A DNA stretch of 64,000 nt from CAWABB01 sp963701735 (lineage in GTDB: Bacteria; Bacteroidota; Ignavibacteria; UBA10030; UBA6906): assembly GCA_963701735.1 (NCBI GenBank), contig CAVPBI010000010.1, positions 496,001 through 560,000 of the forward strand, read 5' to 3'. Each line of letters opens with the position of its first letter. Position 1 is the stretch's first letter. Position numbers and translations under genes: made by a program. Below, one piece after another: positions 45,875 to 55,669 of this stretch. The notes below the pieces were generated by a model. That model searched no databases and was not told the origin of the DNA. It saw nothing but the letters and a program-made list of their open reading frames with translations.

Positions 45875-47421
45875 TCATCGAACGACTACGAACCTCCTGG
45901 AGGCTGTGCCACCCGACCATACAAGCCGGGCGATATAGACGCCGGTCGCCAGGCTACTCCCGTCGATGGCCGCCTCATACACCCGACCTGCCTCGGCCAT
46001 TCCACGAAAGAGAACGCCCTGGTGTCGACCCAGGATATCGTACAGGTCGACTGAAATCTGCTCTGTTATTGGTGAGATGAATCGGATAAATGACTTAGGA
46101 TTGAATGGGTTAGGATAATTCTGCGTAAGTACAGGATGAGCAGTTACTCCCGCACACCCATTCATGAGTTTTCAGGCGCTAGCGGAATTCCCGACTTCAT
46201 CGCGCGATCCAGACGTCTTGATCATGCTCGGCGGCCACGTCGGTGGGCAGGTCCAGCGAGACTGAGTCAGCGACGAACTCCTGTCCCCCGCTCGTCACGA
46301 TCCTGAAGCCTGTAGGAAGCCACCCCGGCATCCGCCGATGAGTCCAGGAACGTGTACTCCACCGGCTGGCCTGATGCCCCGGAAGCGGGCACGGGGGCAG
46401 TGCTCAGAGGAAGGTAGTCATTGTCAGCCCGCGACCAGCGATCGACGTGGTATCCCCCGACCGAGACCTCCGTCCAGACCCTCCATGATAGCAATACCCC
46501 CGGCGGGGACACGCTCAGAGCGGCCTGCATCGAATCCAGGGTAGCAGGCAGGCACGCCTCCCACCCCCGCGTGACGCGGATTCCGTCGATCGTGAGCACG
46601 GGGGCCCGGCTCTGGTCGCCCTGGCGAAGGGCCAGGGCCCCGAGGAGGGCAGGATCCGCGGTCGCATCGGCCACCGGCCCTACCGCGGGCGTCGCCGGCT
46701 CGCTCAGAGGAACCTCCCCATTCGCGAACAGGTAGAGCGAAACCTCGTCATTGGAGGTAGAGCCCGGCCTGAACTCGTATTTCACGACAAGGAGGTACGT
46801 AGTCCCAAGCGCAAAGGCAGAATCCGAGTAAACGACGGTCGGCACAGTGTTCGTGCCCCGCTTCGCCACCCCGAATGTCAGACCGCCGTTCGAGGCAAGC
46901 CTCGCGTACGTGCGCCCGACATAGACTGAGGATCCGGCGTTCGGCTGGAGGTGCATGAAGTAGTCGCCGGACTTGGCGCTGCTGACGTTCACGAGCGCCC
47001 ACACGTAGAACCTGCCGGAGGTATCGGGGGTGAACTCCTTCTGAACGTCCTGTCCGGTGGATTTGAGAATCGCCGCATTGCCGATTCCGGAGCCCTGGTA
47101 CATTCCGAACTGCAGCCCCTCACCGCTCGTCAGGATTGGACCGGTAGCCGAGGAAGATGTCCACCCGTAAGGCGTAAGCGAGTCACCCGGGGGATAGACG
47201 AAATCTTCCATGAGGAGACGTTGAGCGTAGAGCCGGCCGGGGAGGAACGAGGAAGTCAACGCGCCAATGAAGATGGCTGCAGGCACAAGGAACCTGGGCA
47301 GGCATGCGGCGATGAGTCTCGCCGCCTGAAGAAGTGCGGCGCACGTCAAAGTCGCAGAAGATGAAATCACGCGAATGTTTTGCATCAAGATCAGGCACAA
47401 ACCGGGGCAACGAAATCCCAT
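45875..47421 (-). CDS. T9SS cargo protein with C-terminal sorting domain (frameshifted)
   Basis: Exported protein read across three frames. N-terminus has a signal peptide (VPAAIFIGALTSSFLPGRLYA; start 47421 or 47385). The body is beta-rich and lectin-like (LLMEDFVYPPGDSLTPYGWTSSS, GRFYVWALVNVSSAKSGDYFMHL, IDGIRVTRGWE). It then has VDRWSRADNDYLPL and SYRLQ, typical of the module before a sorting domain. The frame breaks near 46310 and continues TSGGQEFVADSVSLDLP to a stop near 46199. A third frame (from 46165) carries the type A sorting domain: VLTQNYPNPFNPKSFIRF...VDLYDILGRHQG...SLATGVYIARLVW. Either two indels or a decaying gene. Confidence 0.7.
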
Positions 47422-47588
47422 GGTGTCCTCCAGGCGTGGAATGGACCGTTCACGGGGGCCAAAGAGATCCTTCCGAGGAAGCGACCTTCTAAATGATCTA
47501 CATAGAGGGTGCGGGATTTGCGAGACGGTTGTTCATGCGGGGATGAGGCGGTGCAGACGCAGGGGCATCAACGCGGCGAAAAAGCAAA

Positions 47589-47615
47589 GCGAGGACGGGG
47601 GGAATACGTCCTCGC
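47589..47615 (-). terminator. Rho-independent terminator after HTH gene
   Basis: GCGAGGACG (47589-47597) and CGTCCTCGC (47607-47615), a perfect 9-bp stem; minus-strand tail TTTGCTTTTTC. Ends the HTH gene transcript. Confidence 0.8.
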
Positions 47616-47636
47616 TTCATGGACCTCAGACAAAAC

Positions 47637-47662
47637 ACGTGCGTCACCTAGGTGACGCACGT
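47637..47662. promoter_or_regulatory. Perfect 26-bp palindrome (right of terminator, 3' of HTH gene)
   Basis: Half-site ACGTGCGTCACCT followed by its exact complement, centred at 47649/47650, 59 nt beyond the HTH gene stop. The same sequence with one mismatch lies ahead of the gene at 48210-48235. Confidence 0.9.
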
Positions 47663-47720
47663 CGTGCCACGTCGTGCCATCTTCCTCGCGCCCCGACGAC
47701 TTCAGAGGGCGCGTCACATC

Positions 47721-48167
47721 TTACGTCTTTGCGGCGTACCCCGCATCGTGCTCCCGCTTCAGGATCTTCCAGATCGTGCGCTCGGAGAGCGATATATTAT
47801 ACTTCTGCTCGAGATACGCCCGGAGCCGGCGCTGTCCGTATCCCGTCTGCTGCTTCGCCATCTTCAGAATGGCGATCTGATCTTCCGGGGTCGCGCGCGG
47901 GAACCGGTGCGGCCGCCGTGAACGATCGGCCAGCGCTCCCGTGTCACCATTCATCTCGCGGTACCGCTTCAGCCACTTGTAGAAAGTCTTCCGGCTGATA
48001 CCGAACTTCCTGCAGACTGCCTGGGCACTCTTCGTTTCATTGTACATCATCATCCAGGCCAATCTTGGATGCAGCGACGCGCCGGCGCCACTCTCGCCGA
48101 TCTGATCCTGTCCGTTTCCGCCCGGGGGATTCAGCATGCTGTAGTCTGCCTCACCGAGTGCGATCAT
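47721..48167 (-). CDS. Stand-alone transposase-type HTH protein
   Basis: 148 residues. First HTH about residues 35-75 (HPRLAWMMMYNETKSAQAVCRKFGISRKTFYKWLKRY), linker with RSRRPHRFPRATPEDQI, second HTH about 95-140 (KQQTGYGQRRLRAYLEQKYNISLSERTIWKIL). These are the DNA-binding modules of IS481/IS3-type transposases, but no DDE integrase domain follows; the frame ends AAKT-stop and a terminator comes next. Flanked 5' and 3' by near-identical 26-bp palindromes, the upstream one 43 nt from its start. Probably a domesticated, self-regulating DNA-binding protein; a remnant of an element is the alternative. Confidence 0.82.
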   Translation of the reverse strand: MIALGEADYSMLNPPGGNGQDQIGESGAGASLHPRLAWMMMYNETKSAQAVCRKFGISRKTFYKWLKRYREMNGDTGALADRSRRPHRFPRATPEDQIAILKMAKQQTGYGQRRLRAYLEQKYNISLSERTIWKILKREHDAGYAAKT

Positions 48168-48209
48168 ACACGGTCCTTCCTTTGCGTGTAGATATCAACC
48201 GCAGCCTGC

Positions 48210-48235
48210 ACGTGCGTCACCTAGGTGACGCGCGT
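48210..48235. promoter_or_regulatory. 26-bp palindrome upstream of HTH gene (one mismatch)
   Basis: ACGTGCGTCACCT then AGGTGACGCGCGT; one base departs from symmetry. Identical otherwise to 47637-47662. Position suggests operator. Confidence 0.88.
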
Positions 48236-48658
48236 ATTGTGGGGGGATATGTCCTGCCCCTACTCGGACCGATGGGGGTGGCGACCCGGCGGGACGTAAT
48301 TCGATCACGTAGAAAGAGATTCACCATCCGTGCCAGAATGCGCTTCTGGGCGGCCATTTGAGTAACCGCCGGAAGTCTGTAACTTATCACAGGTTATCGA
48401 GGCTATGACACACCGGCAGGAATCGGCGAACGGGCGCTTGGAAGGATTTTCAGAGCGGACTATACTGTGATTCTACATTTTACACCCATTTTCATGAGAG
48501 ACGTGAGCCGCCATTCCCGTTACGCCCTTCAAAAGCGGTTCCCTCCCCCATTCGGCCCCAGGATCGGAGACGAATCACCCCGAGAAGCCCACAAGAACCA
48601 GAGGTTTGGAAGATTACGCGAGGTTTCGTATCTTTGCCGCGCAAGGTGTGTTTTTCCT
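48236..48658. other. Intergenic stretch, no supported gene
   Basis: About 420 nt between the palindrome and tRNA-Ser. Short frames only; no domain, no ribosome site. The tRNA promoter should lie near 48580-48650. Confidence 0.5.
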
Positions 48659-48745
48659 GGAGAGGTGGCCGAGTGGTTGAAGGCGCCGGTCTCGAAAACC
48701 GGTATACCGCTTGCGGTATCCAGGGTTCGAATCCCTGCCTCTCCG
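48659..48745 (+). tRNA. tRNA-Ser (anticodon CGA)
   Basis: Acceptor GGAGAGG/CCTCTCC, discriminator G. Anticodon stem CCGGT/ACCGG, loop CTCGAAA, long variable arm (TACCGCTTGCGGTA), T loop TTCGAAT. An inverted repeat GATATCAGAT/ATCTGATATC follows at about 48779-48806, possibly a processing or termination signal. Confidence 0.95.
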
Positions 48746-48830
48746 CACGTCCCGCTCCCGCCTCATGCGGCAGCGGGACGATATCAGATCTCGGATATCT
48801 GATATCATCAGTCCCCCGGAGGACCCGCCC

Positions 48831-50108
48831 TTGAAACGCGCTCTCTGCCTCATTCTTCTCATTCTCTGGGCAACGTCCCTCCCCGCCCAGACCGTCCATG
48901 TCATCACCGTCGAGGCGTCGATCAACCCCGCCAGCGCGGATTTCATCCGCACCTCGATCAAGGAAGCCGAGGAAGCGGGGGCCGAGGCACTGATCATCCG
49001 CCTGGACACCCCGGGCGGCCTGCTGAAATCCACCCGTGAGATCGTCAGCGACCTCCTGACGGCCAGGATCCCGGTCGTGGTCTACGTCGCCCCCTCCGGG
49101 GCCCAATCCGCCTCCGCAGGCACGTTCATCACGCTGGCAGCCAGCATCGCGGCCATGGCACCCGGCACCAACATCGGCGCCGCGCACCCGGTGGGTGCGC
49201 AGGGAGGCATCACGGACTCCGTCGCCAACGAGAAGGCGACCAACGACGCGGCGGCATTCATCAAGTCCATCTCCGAGAAACGAAAACGAAACGTCCACTG
49301 GGCGGAGGACGCCGTCCGCAAAAGCATCTCCATTCCAGAATCCGAGGCTCTCCGCGACAGCGTCATCGACCTGATCGCGGGATCGATCCCGGCGCTCCTG
49401 GATTCCATCCACGGCCGCACGGTGGAGGTCGAGGGCGGCACAAAGGTCCTCAACACAAAGAACGCCACCGTCGTCGAAAAGGAGATGGGGTTCAAGTACA
49501 AGATCCTGGACGTGCTGAGCGATCCGAACATCGCCTACATCTTCCTCCTCTTGGGGATCTACGGCCTGCTGTTCGAGCTCTACAATCCCGGGGCAATCCT
49601 TCCGGGCGTCGTGGGAGTCATCTGCCTCATCCTCGCCTTCTACTCGCTTCACACGCTCCCGGTGAATTATGCCGGCGTCGCCCTGATCGCATTCGGGATA
49701 CTGCTGTTCATACTGGAGATAAAGATCGCCAGCTACGGCCTCCTCACGGTCGGCGGCGCGGTCTCCCTCCTTCTCGGCTCGATCATGCTCATCAACTCGG
49801 AGTCTGCCTTGGAATTCGTCTCGATTTCCTGGAGTGTGATCATCCCCGCGGTGTTGTTCACGGTTGCCTTCTTCGTGTTCGCGATCGGCATGGGCGTCAA
49901 GGCGCAGAGGCGCAAGCCCACGACCGGCGCCGAGGGGATCATCGGCGAAACCGGCGAAGCGCTCACCGACCTGAACCCCGAAGGCCACGTGCGCGTCCAC
50001 GGTGAAATCTGGAGCGCCACGAGCAGCGAGGGCCGCCTGAAGAAAGGCACCCCGGTGACTGTCACGGCAGTGAAGAACCTTGCGCTGACAGTGAAGAAGT
50101 CAGGGTAG
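48831..50108 (+). CDS. NfeD family membrane serine protease (long form)
   Basis: TTG start at 48831 with GGAGG 8 nt upstream and a signal peptide (KRALCLILLILWATSLPAQ). A ClpP-class domain follows (VITVEASINPASADFIRTSI, LIIRLDTPGGLLKSTREI) with the catalytic Ser in PSGAQSASAGTF and a Lys about 40 residues on (NEKATND region). Four to five helices (VLSDPNIAYIFLLLGIYGLLFELYNPG) and the C-terminal OB-like NfeD domain (GAEGIIGETGEALTDLNPEGHVRVHGEIW) complete it. About 425 residues. The family cleaves stomatin-like partners, and an SPFH gene follows 168 nt downstream. Confidence 0.93.
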   Translation: MKRALCLILLILWATSLPAQTVHVITVEASINPASADFIRTSIKEAEEAGAEALIIRLDTPGGLLKSTREIVSDLLTARIPVVVYVAPSGAQSASAGTFITLAASIAAMAPGTNIGAAHPVGAQGGITDSVANEKATNDAAAFIKSISEKRKRNVHWAEDAVRKSISIPESEALRDSVIDLIAGSIPALLDSIHGRTVEVEGGTKVLNTKNATVVEKEMGFKYKILDVLSDPNIAYIFLLLGIYGLLFELYNPGAILPGVVGVICLILAFYSLHTLPVNYAGVALIAFGILLFILEIKIASYGLLTVGGAVSLLLGSIMLINSESALEFVSISWSVIIPAVLFTVAFFVFAIGMGVKAQRRKPTTGAEGIIGETGEALTDLNPEGHVRVHGEIWSATSSEGRLKKGTPVTVTAVKNLALTVKKSG

Positions 50109-50275
50109 CACTACTCCAGGTGGGGAGCTGCACCGGAGCAGGTTGGGAGAACCACCGCATCCACCTGGAGAGGCGCATCATCAAGTTGGAGTCGCACCAC
50201 ACGCAGCAGTGCAGTTCACACGAGGCAGGCCCAGCTTGACAACGAGCCTGCGTCACCCAACGAAAGGAACCCGGC

Positions 50276-51046
50276 ATGCAGACCGTTAGCGTGTTCTGTC
50301 TTTGTCCTGATCGTCTTTGGCGTCATCATCATCGCCAACGCGATCAGGATCCTGCGCGAGTACGAGCGCGGCGTCATCTTCCGTCTGGGCCGCCTCATCG
50401 GCGTCAAGGGCCCGGGCATCATCTTCCTGATCCCGCTCGTGGACAAGATGGTCAAGGTGAGCCTCCGGACAGTCGTCATGGACGTCCCCCCGCAGGACGT
50501 CATCACCAAGGACAACGTCTCGGTCAAGGTGAACGCGGTGGTCTACTTCCGCGTCATGCAGCCCGACAAGGCGATCGTCGAGGTCGAGAACTTCCTGTTC
50601 GCGACCTCACAGCTTTCCCAGACCACCCTCCGGAGCATCCTGGGCCAGTCCGAGCTTGACGAGCTGCTGGCCGGAGCGGGACAAGATCAACGCCGAGCTG
50701 GCAAAGATCATCGACCATCAGACCGAGCCGTGGGGCGATCAAGATCTCGAACGTGGAGGTGAAGCACATCGATCTCCCGGTGGAGATGCAGCGGGCCATG
50801 GCGAAACAGGCTGAAGCGGAGCGGGAACGGCGGGCGAAAGTCATCCATGCGGAGGGAGAGCTCCAGGCATCCAAGAAGCTTGCCGAGGCCGCCGAGGTCA
50901 TCCAGGTCCACCCGATGGCCATGCAGCTCCGCTACCTCCAGACGCTCACTGAAATCGCCTCAGAGAACAGCTCGACGGTAATCTTTCCGTTCCCGATCGA
51001 TCTGATTACGTCGTTTATCGACGCTTACGCAAAGAAGAAGAGCTAA
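50276..51046 (+). CDS. SPFH/stomatin family protein (three frame changes)
   Basis: ATG 50276 starts a short frame; the membrane anchor FVLIVFGVIIIANAI appears one frame over from about 50298. The SPFH domain follows: RILREYERGVIFRLGRLIGVKGPGIIFLIPLVDKMVKVSLRT, DVPPQDVITKDNVSVKVNAVVYFRV, NFLFATSQLSQTTLRSILGQSELDELL. Shifts near 50675 and 50735 lead into KHIDLPVEMQRAMAKQAEAERERRAKVIHAEGELQASKKL, the coiled-coil end, then a C-terminal helix. About 255 residues when joined, the stomatin length. The NfeD-stomatin pair is a well-known operon involved in membrane domain quality control. Confidence 0.85.
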
Positions 51047-51075
51047 GGGCCGCAGGAAGATTTGCATAGGGCTGA

Positions 51076-53438
51076 ATGAACCCCCTTCTCTTCGGACATA
51101 ACACCGAGGAACGGATCGTCGGCGTCCAGCCGCTTGACGATGCGACGATGCGCCTCTGGGTCCGGACTGAGGAGGGGGTTCACAGCGTTGACGAGTCGTT
51201 CTACCCCTTCCTGTTTCTCTCCGACCGGACGCTCCTGGACGGCTTCCCCCGGAAGCACTGGGTCAAGAAGCTCGACGGCACACTCCACTATCCAGTACCT
51301 CGCCGCGTTCGAGGAGTGGCCCGCCATGTGGGACGCCGTCCGCCACATTACTGGACGCCCACAACCGCACGGCAATAACGAAGGTCGAAACCTACGCCGA
51401 GCTTGAATCGGTCTACCTGGTCACCGACCCGGTCGTGCAGTTCCTCATGCAGTCGGGCCGGACATTCTGCAAGGGGATGGAGTTCAAGGACCTCTACCGT
51501 CTGCAGCTCGACATCGAGACCTACTCCACCGGCCACTATCGCTTGAGCAACGCCTCGCGCCCCTCAGACCGCATCATCCTGATCGCGCTCTCCGACAACC
51601 GCGGCTGGGACCACGTCATCGACGGCCGCCACAAGACCGAGCGCCAGATGCTTCAGGAGCTGGTGAAGCTGGTCACGGAGAAGGACCCGGACGTCATCGA
51701 GGGGCACAACATACTGAGCTTCGACCTCCCGTACCTGCTCCAGCGGGCGGCGATGCACAAGGTCACTCTCGCGATCGGCCGCAACGGCACCGTCCCGAAG
51801 ATCATCGAATCGCGCCAGACGCCGGGCGAGTATCCGTACGACTACACGCTCGTGGACATCCCCGGCCGGGGCATCGTGGACACGCTCATGCTGGTCCAGA
51901 ACTACGACTCCACGCGGCGGACGATGGAGAGCCACGGCCTGAAGTACGCCGCGCAGTTCTTCGGGTTCGCGTCGCCCGACCGGACGTACATTCAGGGGGA
52001 CCGGATCGCGTGGCACTGGGACAACGACCCGCAACCGCTCCTCGCGTACGCGCTTGACGACGTGCACGAAACGCGGGCCTTGAGCGCGCACCTCGCCCCC
52101 ACCTCCTTCTATCTGGCGCAGATGGTCCCCGCCTCCCTCGGCCACGTCGCCCGCATGGGCGCCGCCGCAAAAATCGAGTACCTCATGGTGCGCGCCTACC
52201 TGCACGCCAAGCACTCCATCCCGAGGGCGCGGCAGGGTGCGCAGACCACCGGAGGCTACACCGACCTCTTCCTCACAGGCGTCATCGGTCCGGTCGTGCT
52301 CGCGGACGTCGAATCGCTCTATCCTTCCCTCATGCTCACGAAGTCCATCGCCCCCGACACGGACGCGCTCGGATGCTTCCTGGGTCTCCTGAAGGATCTG
52401 ACCTCCATGCGCCTGGCGCGCAAGCGCGAGCTGGCCGCGGCCACCGACCAGATCGAGCGGTCCCGCCTGGACGCCATGCAGAGCTCCCTGAAGATTCTGA
52501 TCAATTCGTTCTACGGGTATCTTGGATACAGCCGCGGGATCTTCAACGATTACGGTTCGGCGGACCGGGTCACGACCACCGGACAGGAGATCCTGAGGAC
52601 GATGATGGGAGCGATCCGCTCATCCGGCGGGAAGGTCATAGAGGTGGACACCGACGGCGTCTATTTTGTGCCGCCCGAGGGCGTCCGTGGCGAGGAACAG
52701 GAGGAGAATTACGTAAAACAGATCTCTCTTGCGTTACCGGAGGGGATTAGTCTCGCAATGGCGGGCCGCTACCGCAAAATGTTGAGCTACCGCAAGAAGA
52801 ATTACGCTCTCCTCTCCTACGACAACCGGATCCGCATCAAGGGATCGTCCCTCATCTCGAGGAGCATGGAGCACTTCGGGAGGACCTTCGTGCAGCAGTG
52901 CATCGACTTTCTGCTGAACGGGGACGTCGTAGGCCTCCACAGCCTGTACGTCCAGTACCGCAGCGCGATCACAGACCGGACGCTGGAGGCGCGGGATTTC
53001 GGGCGGATGGAGACGCTCAGGGAGACGCTGGAGGAGTACAGCGAGCAGGTCAGGCGCGGGAAGCGGAACCGGGGGGCGGCGTACGAGGTGGCCCTGGCCT
53101 CCGGGAAGCCCTACCGGCCCGGGGACCGGGTGGCATACTACATAACCGGCACGGACCCCAATCCGAAGGGGTTCGAGAACTGCAAGCCGCTGGAGGACTG
53201 GGATCTCAACTTCCCGGACGAGAATACCGCTTATTATCTACGCCGACTTGACGAATTTGCCTCGAAATTCGAGGATTTCTTCCTACCGCAAGATTACCGC
53301 AATATTTTCAATTCCGACGATCTTTTTCCGTTCGACCCCAAAGGTGTCACGATACTTACTATGGAGCCCCAGGTTGAGGAGTCGCCGCAACGAGACCCTG
53401 GCCCACCGTCTCAGTTTGGGATCTGGCTGGACGAGTAG
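51076..53438 (+). CDS. Family B DNA polymerase with 3'-5' exonuclease (frameshifted N-terminus)
   Basis: N-terminal piece from ATG 51076 (MNPLLFGHNTEERIVGVQ...SDRTLLDGFPRKHWVKKLDG), then frame changes near 51290 and 51350, bridging through QYLAAFEEWPAMWDAVRHITG and TAITKVETYAELESVYLVTD. The rest is intact. Exo I LQLDIETYS, Exo II VIEGHNILSFDLPYL, Exo III YALDDVHET; polymerase motif A ADVESLYPSLM, motif B KILINSFYGYLG, motif C VIEVDTDGVYF. Motif C has Gly where DTDS is usual. About 785 residues when joined. Most bacteria rely on family C and A; this archaeal-like B enzyme may act in repair or lesion bypass. Function inferred from motifs. Confidence 0.92.
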
Positions 53439-53499
53439 TTGCTTTTGGTGAAGGGGTTTACTAGTCTTCCCCCATCGTTCACCCTTATGCGAGGTGTTC

Positions 53500-53703
53500 A
53501 TGGAAAAGGGTACCGTGAAGTGGTTCAACAACGCCAAGGGTTACGGGTTCATCACCCGTGAGAACGGCGAGGACCTCTTCGTCCACTTCAAATCAATTGC
53601 GGGAGATGGATACAAGACGTTGAAGCAGGGCGAGCAGGTGCAGTTTGACGTGGAGGAGGGGCAGAAGGGGTTGCAGGCAGTGAACGTTTCCCACGTCTCC
53701 TAG
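53500..53703 (+). CDS. Cold shock protein (CspA family)
   Basis: 67 residues. ATG 53500 with GAGG 5 nt upstream. RNP-1 KGYGFITRE and RNP-2 DLFVHFKSI are intact. Single OB-fold RNA chaperone. Own terminator follows. Confidence 0.97.
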   Translation: MEKGTVKWFNNAKGYGFITRENGEDLFVHFKSIAGDGYKTLKQGEQVQFDVEEGQKGLQAVNVSHVS

Positions 53704-53728
53704 AATCACCACTTCGTGTGCGCACGGT

Positions 53729-53760
53729 ACAACCCTCCATATGGGGGGTTGTTCTGTTTT
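53729..53760 (+). terminator. Rho-independent terminator after cold shock gene
   Basis: ACAACCCTCC pairs with GGGGGGTTGT around loop ATAT (one G-T or bulge), followed by TCTGTTTT. Confidence 0.85.
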
Positions 53761-53864
53761 AGAGGGACCGATGGACAATGGATGGAGGTCGATCCACAAT
53801 CCACAATCGACATCACGCAAACTCTCGATTCCCGATCTTCGATTCGCTCTCGACTTCCCCGGCT

Positions 53865-54263
53865 TCAGTCCGTCCTGACGCGCCCTTTGATATACTCCAC
53901 GATCTTCCCCGTCGGCGCCCCTGGCGTGAACAGATCTCCCACCCCGATCTTCTTCAGCTCCACGATGTCTTTCTCCGGGATGATCCCGCCGCCGAAGAGC
54001 AGCACGTCATCCAGTCCGCGGTCTTTCATGAGCGAGAGGATGCGCGGGAAGACCGTCATGTGCGCGCCGCTCAGGATGCTGACGCCGATCGCGTCCACGT
54101 CCTCCTGCAGCGCGGCCTCGACGATCATCTCCGGCGTCTTCCGCAGGCCCGAGTAGATCACTTCCATGCCGGCGTCGCGCAGTGCGGCGGCGACGACCTT
54201 TGCGCCGCGGTCGTGTCCATCCAGCCCCACCTTTGCGACGAGCACGCGGATCTTCTTATCCAT
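53865..54263 (-). CDS. B12-binding subunit of methylmalonyl-CoA mutase type
   Basis: 132 residues, a stand-alone cobalamin-binding domain. Signature VGLDGHDRGAKVVAAALRDAGMEVIYSGL holds D-x-H-x-x-G, with His as lower axial ligand. Then SILSGAHMT (SxL motif) and GLDDVLLFGGGIIPEKD (GG motif). The domain is normally the C-terminal part or small subunit of methylmalonyl-CoA mutase; the large subunit is not in this window. It overlaps the maf stop by 8 nt. Confidence 0.93.
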   Translation of the reverse strand: MDKKIRVLVAKVGLDGHDRGAKVVAAALRDAGMEVIYSGLRKTPEMIVEAALQEDVDAIGVSILSGAHMTVFPRILSLMKDRGLDDVLLFGGGIIPEKDIVELKKIGVGDLFTPGAPTGKIVEYIKGRVRTD

Positions 54264-54855
54264 GGGACACCTTCAGTCTATGTTGAAAGTCGGACAGCGT
54301 AGTATAGAATCGCGAGAGCGGGAACCCGACGACCGTATAGTAGCACCCCTCGATGCGGCTCACGAACACGGCTCCGTAGTCGTCCTGGATGCCATAGGCG
54401 CCCGCCTTGTCCATGGGAGATCCGCCGCGAACGTACTCTTCGATCTCCGGGTCGGGCAGATCGCGAAACGTCACGCGCGTGGATTCGACGCCCACTTCCG
54501 CGAGGTCGCTCGGGCGGTCCACGATCGCAAAGGCGGTGTGGACCGTGTGTGTCTTGCCGCTCAGCAGCCGGAGCATTCGATGCGCGTCCTCGGCGTCGGT
54601 CGGCTTGCCGAGCAGGGTGCCGTTGAGCACGACGATCGTATCCGCGCCGATGACGAGCGCGTTCTCGCGCGTGCGGGCGGTGCATCGCGCCTTGTCGAGT
54701 GCCAGCCGGATGGCGTTATCATCGGGTGAGAGGTGATGGTCGAACGTCTCTTCGACGTCACACGGGACGACTTCCGGATCGAAGCCGATCTGACGGAGCA
54801 GAGCGATGCGCCTCGGGGAGCGGGATGCCAGGATGAGCGGTTTGATCAGGTGCAT
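54256..54855 (-). CDS. maf: Maf family nucleoside triphosphate pyrophosphatase
   Basis: 199 residues from ATG 54855. LILASRSPRRIALLRQIGF (SxSPRR), VIGADTIVVLNGTLLGKPTDAEDA and GGSPMDKAGAYGIQDDYGAVFVSRIEGCYYTVVGFPL are the Maf motifs. Hydrolyses dTTP/UTP or modified nucleotides and affects septum formation in some bacteria. Co-transcribed with the B12-binding subunit. Confidence 0.95.
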   Translation of the reverse strand: MHLIKPLILASRSPRRIALLRQIGFDPEVVPCDVEETFDHHLSPDDNAIRLALDKARCTARTRENALVIGADTIVVLNGTLLGKPTDAEDAHRMLRLLSGKTHTVHTAFAIVDRPSDLAEVGVESTRVTFRDLPDPEIEEYVRGGSPMDKAGAYGIQDDYGAVFVSRIEGCYYTVVGFPLSRFYTTLSDFQHRLKVSHG

Positions 54856-54979
54856 CGGGGCGTCTCGAGATGGCCACGGAATGTCGGTCGCAGAGTCGGG
54901 GGTCTCAGGGACTGATCCACAAAAAATAGGCGACACTTTCGTATCGCCGTCACGGTCGGGAGCTGATGGATCATATGGT

Positions 54980-55366
54980 TCAGCGGAACATCGCCTTGAT
55001 GCTTCCCCAGGTTCTCCTGACGCCGCTGGTGCTATGTGTGACGGACACGTCGTACGTTTCCGCCTTGCCGACAGGAACGATGCGGTACTGATAGAAGCTG
55101 TCGCTGGTGCGGAACGCGGTTTCGTCGGTGAAGACGTAGTGCTTGTCTTCTTCCAGGCCCATCGGGCTCTGCGTGATGGTCGTAAACGATCCGTTGATGC
55201 CGGACCGACGCATCACGATGTACCCTCTGCAGCCCGTCTCGTCGTCAGCGTACCATTCGATCGTGACGACACGGCCGTCGCTCCAACCGCGGATATCCTT
55301 GATCGTCGCGGCGAGGGCGATAGTCGTAAGAGCCACAGCTGCTACTGCCAGAAGAAGATAGCGCAT
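54980..55366 (-). CDS. Small secreted protein, fibronectin-III-like
   Basis: 128 residues with a signal peptide (MRYLLLAVAAVALTTIALA). The mature part IKDIRGWSDGRVVTIEWYADDETGCRGYIVMRRSGINGSFTTI...FYQYRIVPVGKAETYDVSVTH has the strand pattern of a single FnIII domain. Short tail. Function unknown. Alternative ATG at 55369. Confidence 0.75.
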   Translation of the reverse strand: MRYLLLAVAAVALTTIALAATIKDIRGWSDGRVVTIEWYADDETGCRGYIVMRRSGINGSFTTITQSPMGLEEDKHYVFTDETAFRTSDSFYQYRIVPVGKAETYDVSVTHSTSGVRRTWGSIKAMFR

Positions 55367-55669
55367 CAAACTCGGGGTGAGGTGGATGAAGACGAACTAA
55401 CCTAGTGAAATCAAGAGGCTTTGTCAAGGAAAAAATGCCCAAAATGGAGCCGTCCGGAGGGCATTTCTCTGCTGCCCAAACCTGGCGATGACCGATCGGT
55501 CAATCCGCTTCACAGGCGGGATATTCCAAAAGATAAGACCCCAGCTGCCCGGAAGGTGTGACAGCGGTCAATTGTCCCTTGCGCCTTGACACTGCCCGGT
55601 CCCTTCCGTACGTTAGGCGAGTTTCTACCGCACTTTCCACCCATTCAATCACCAATACCGGAGCTCTCG

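Noticed and set aside
47637..48235. Complete insertion sequence with terminal inverted repeats
   Set aside because: The two flanking elements are each self-palindromic, not opposed inverted repeats, and no DDE catalytic domain is present.
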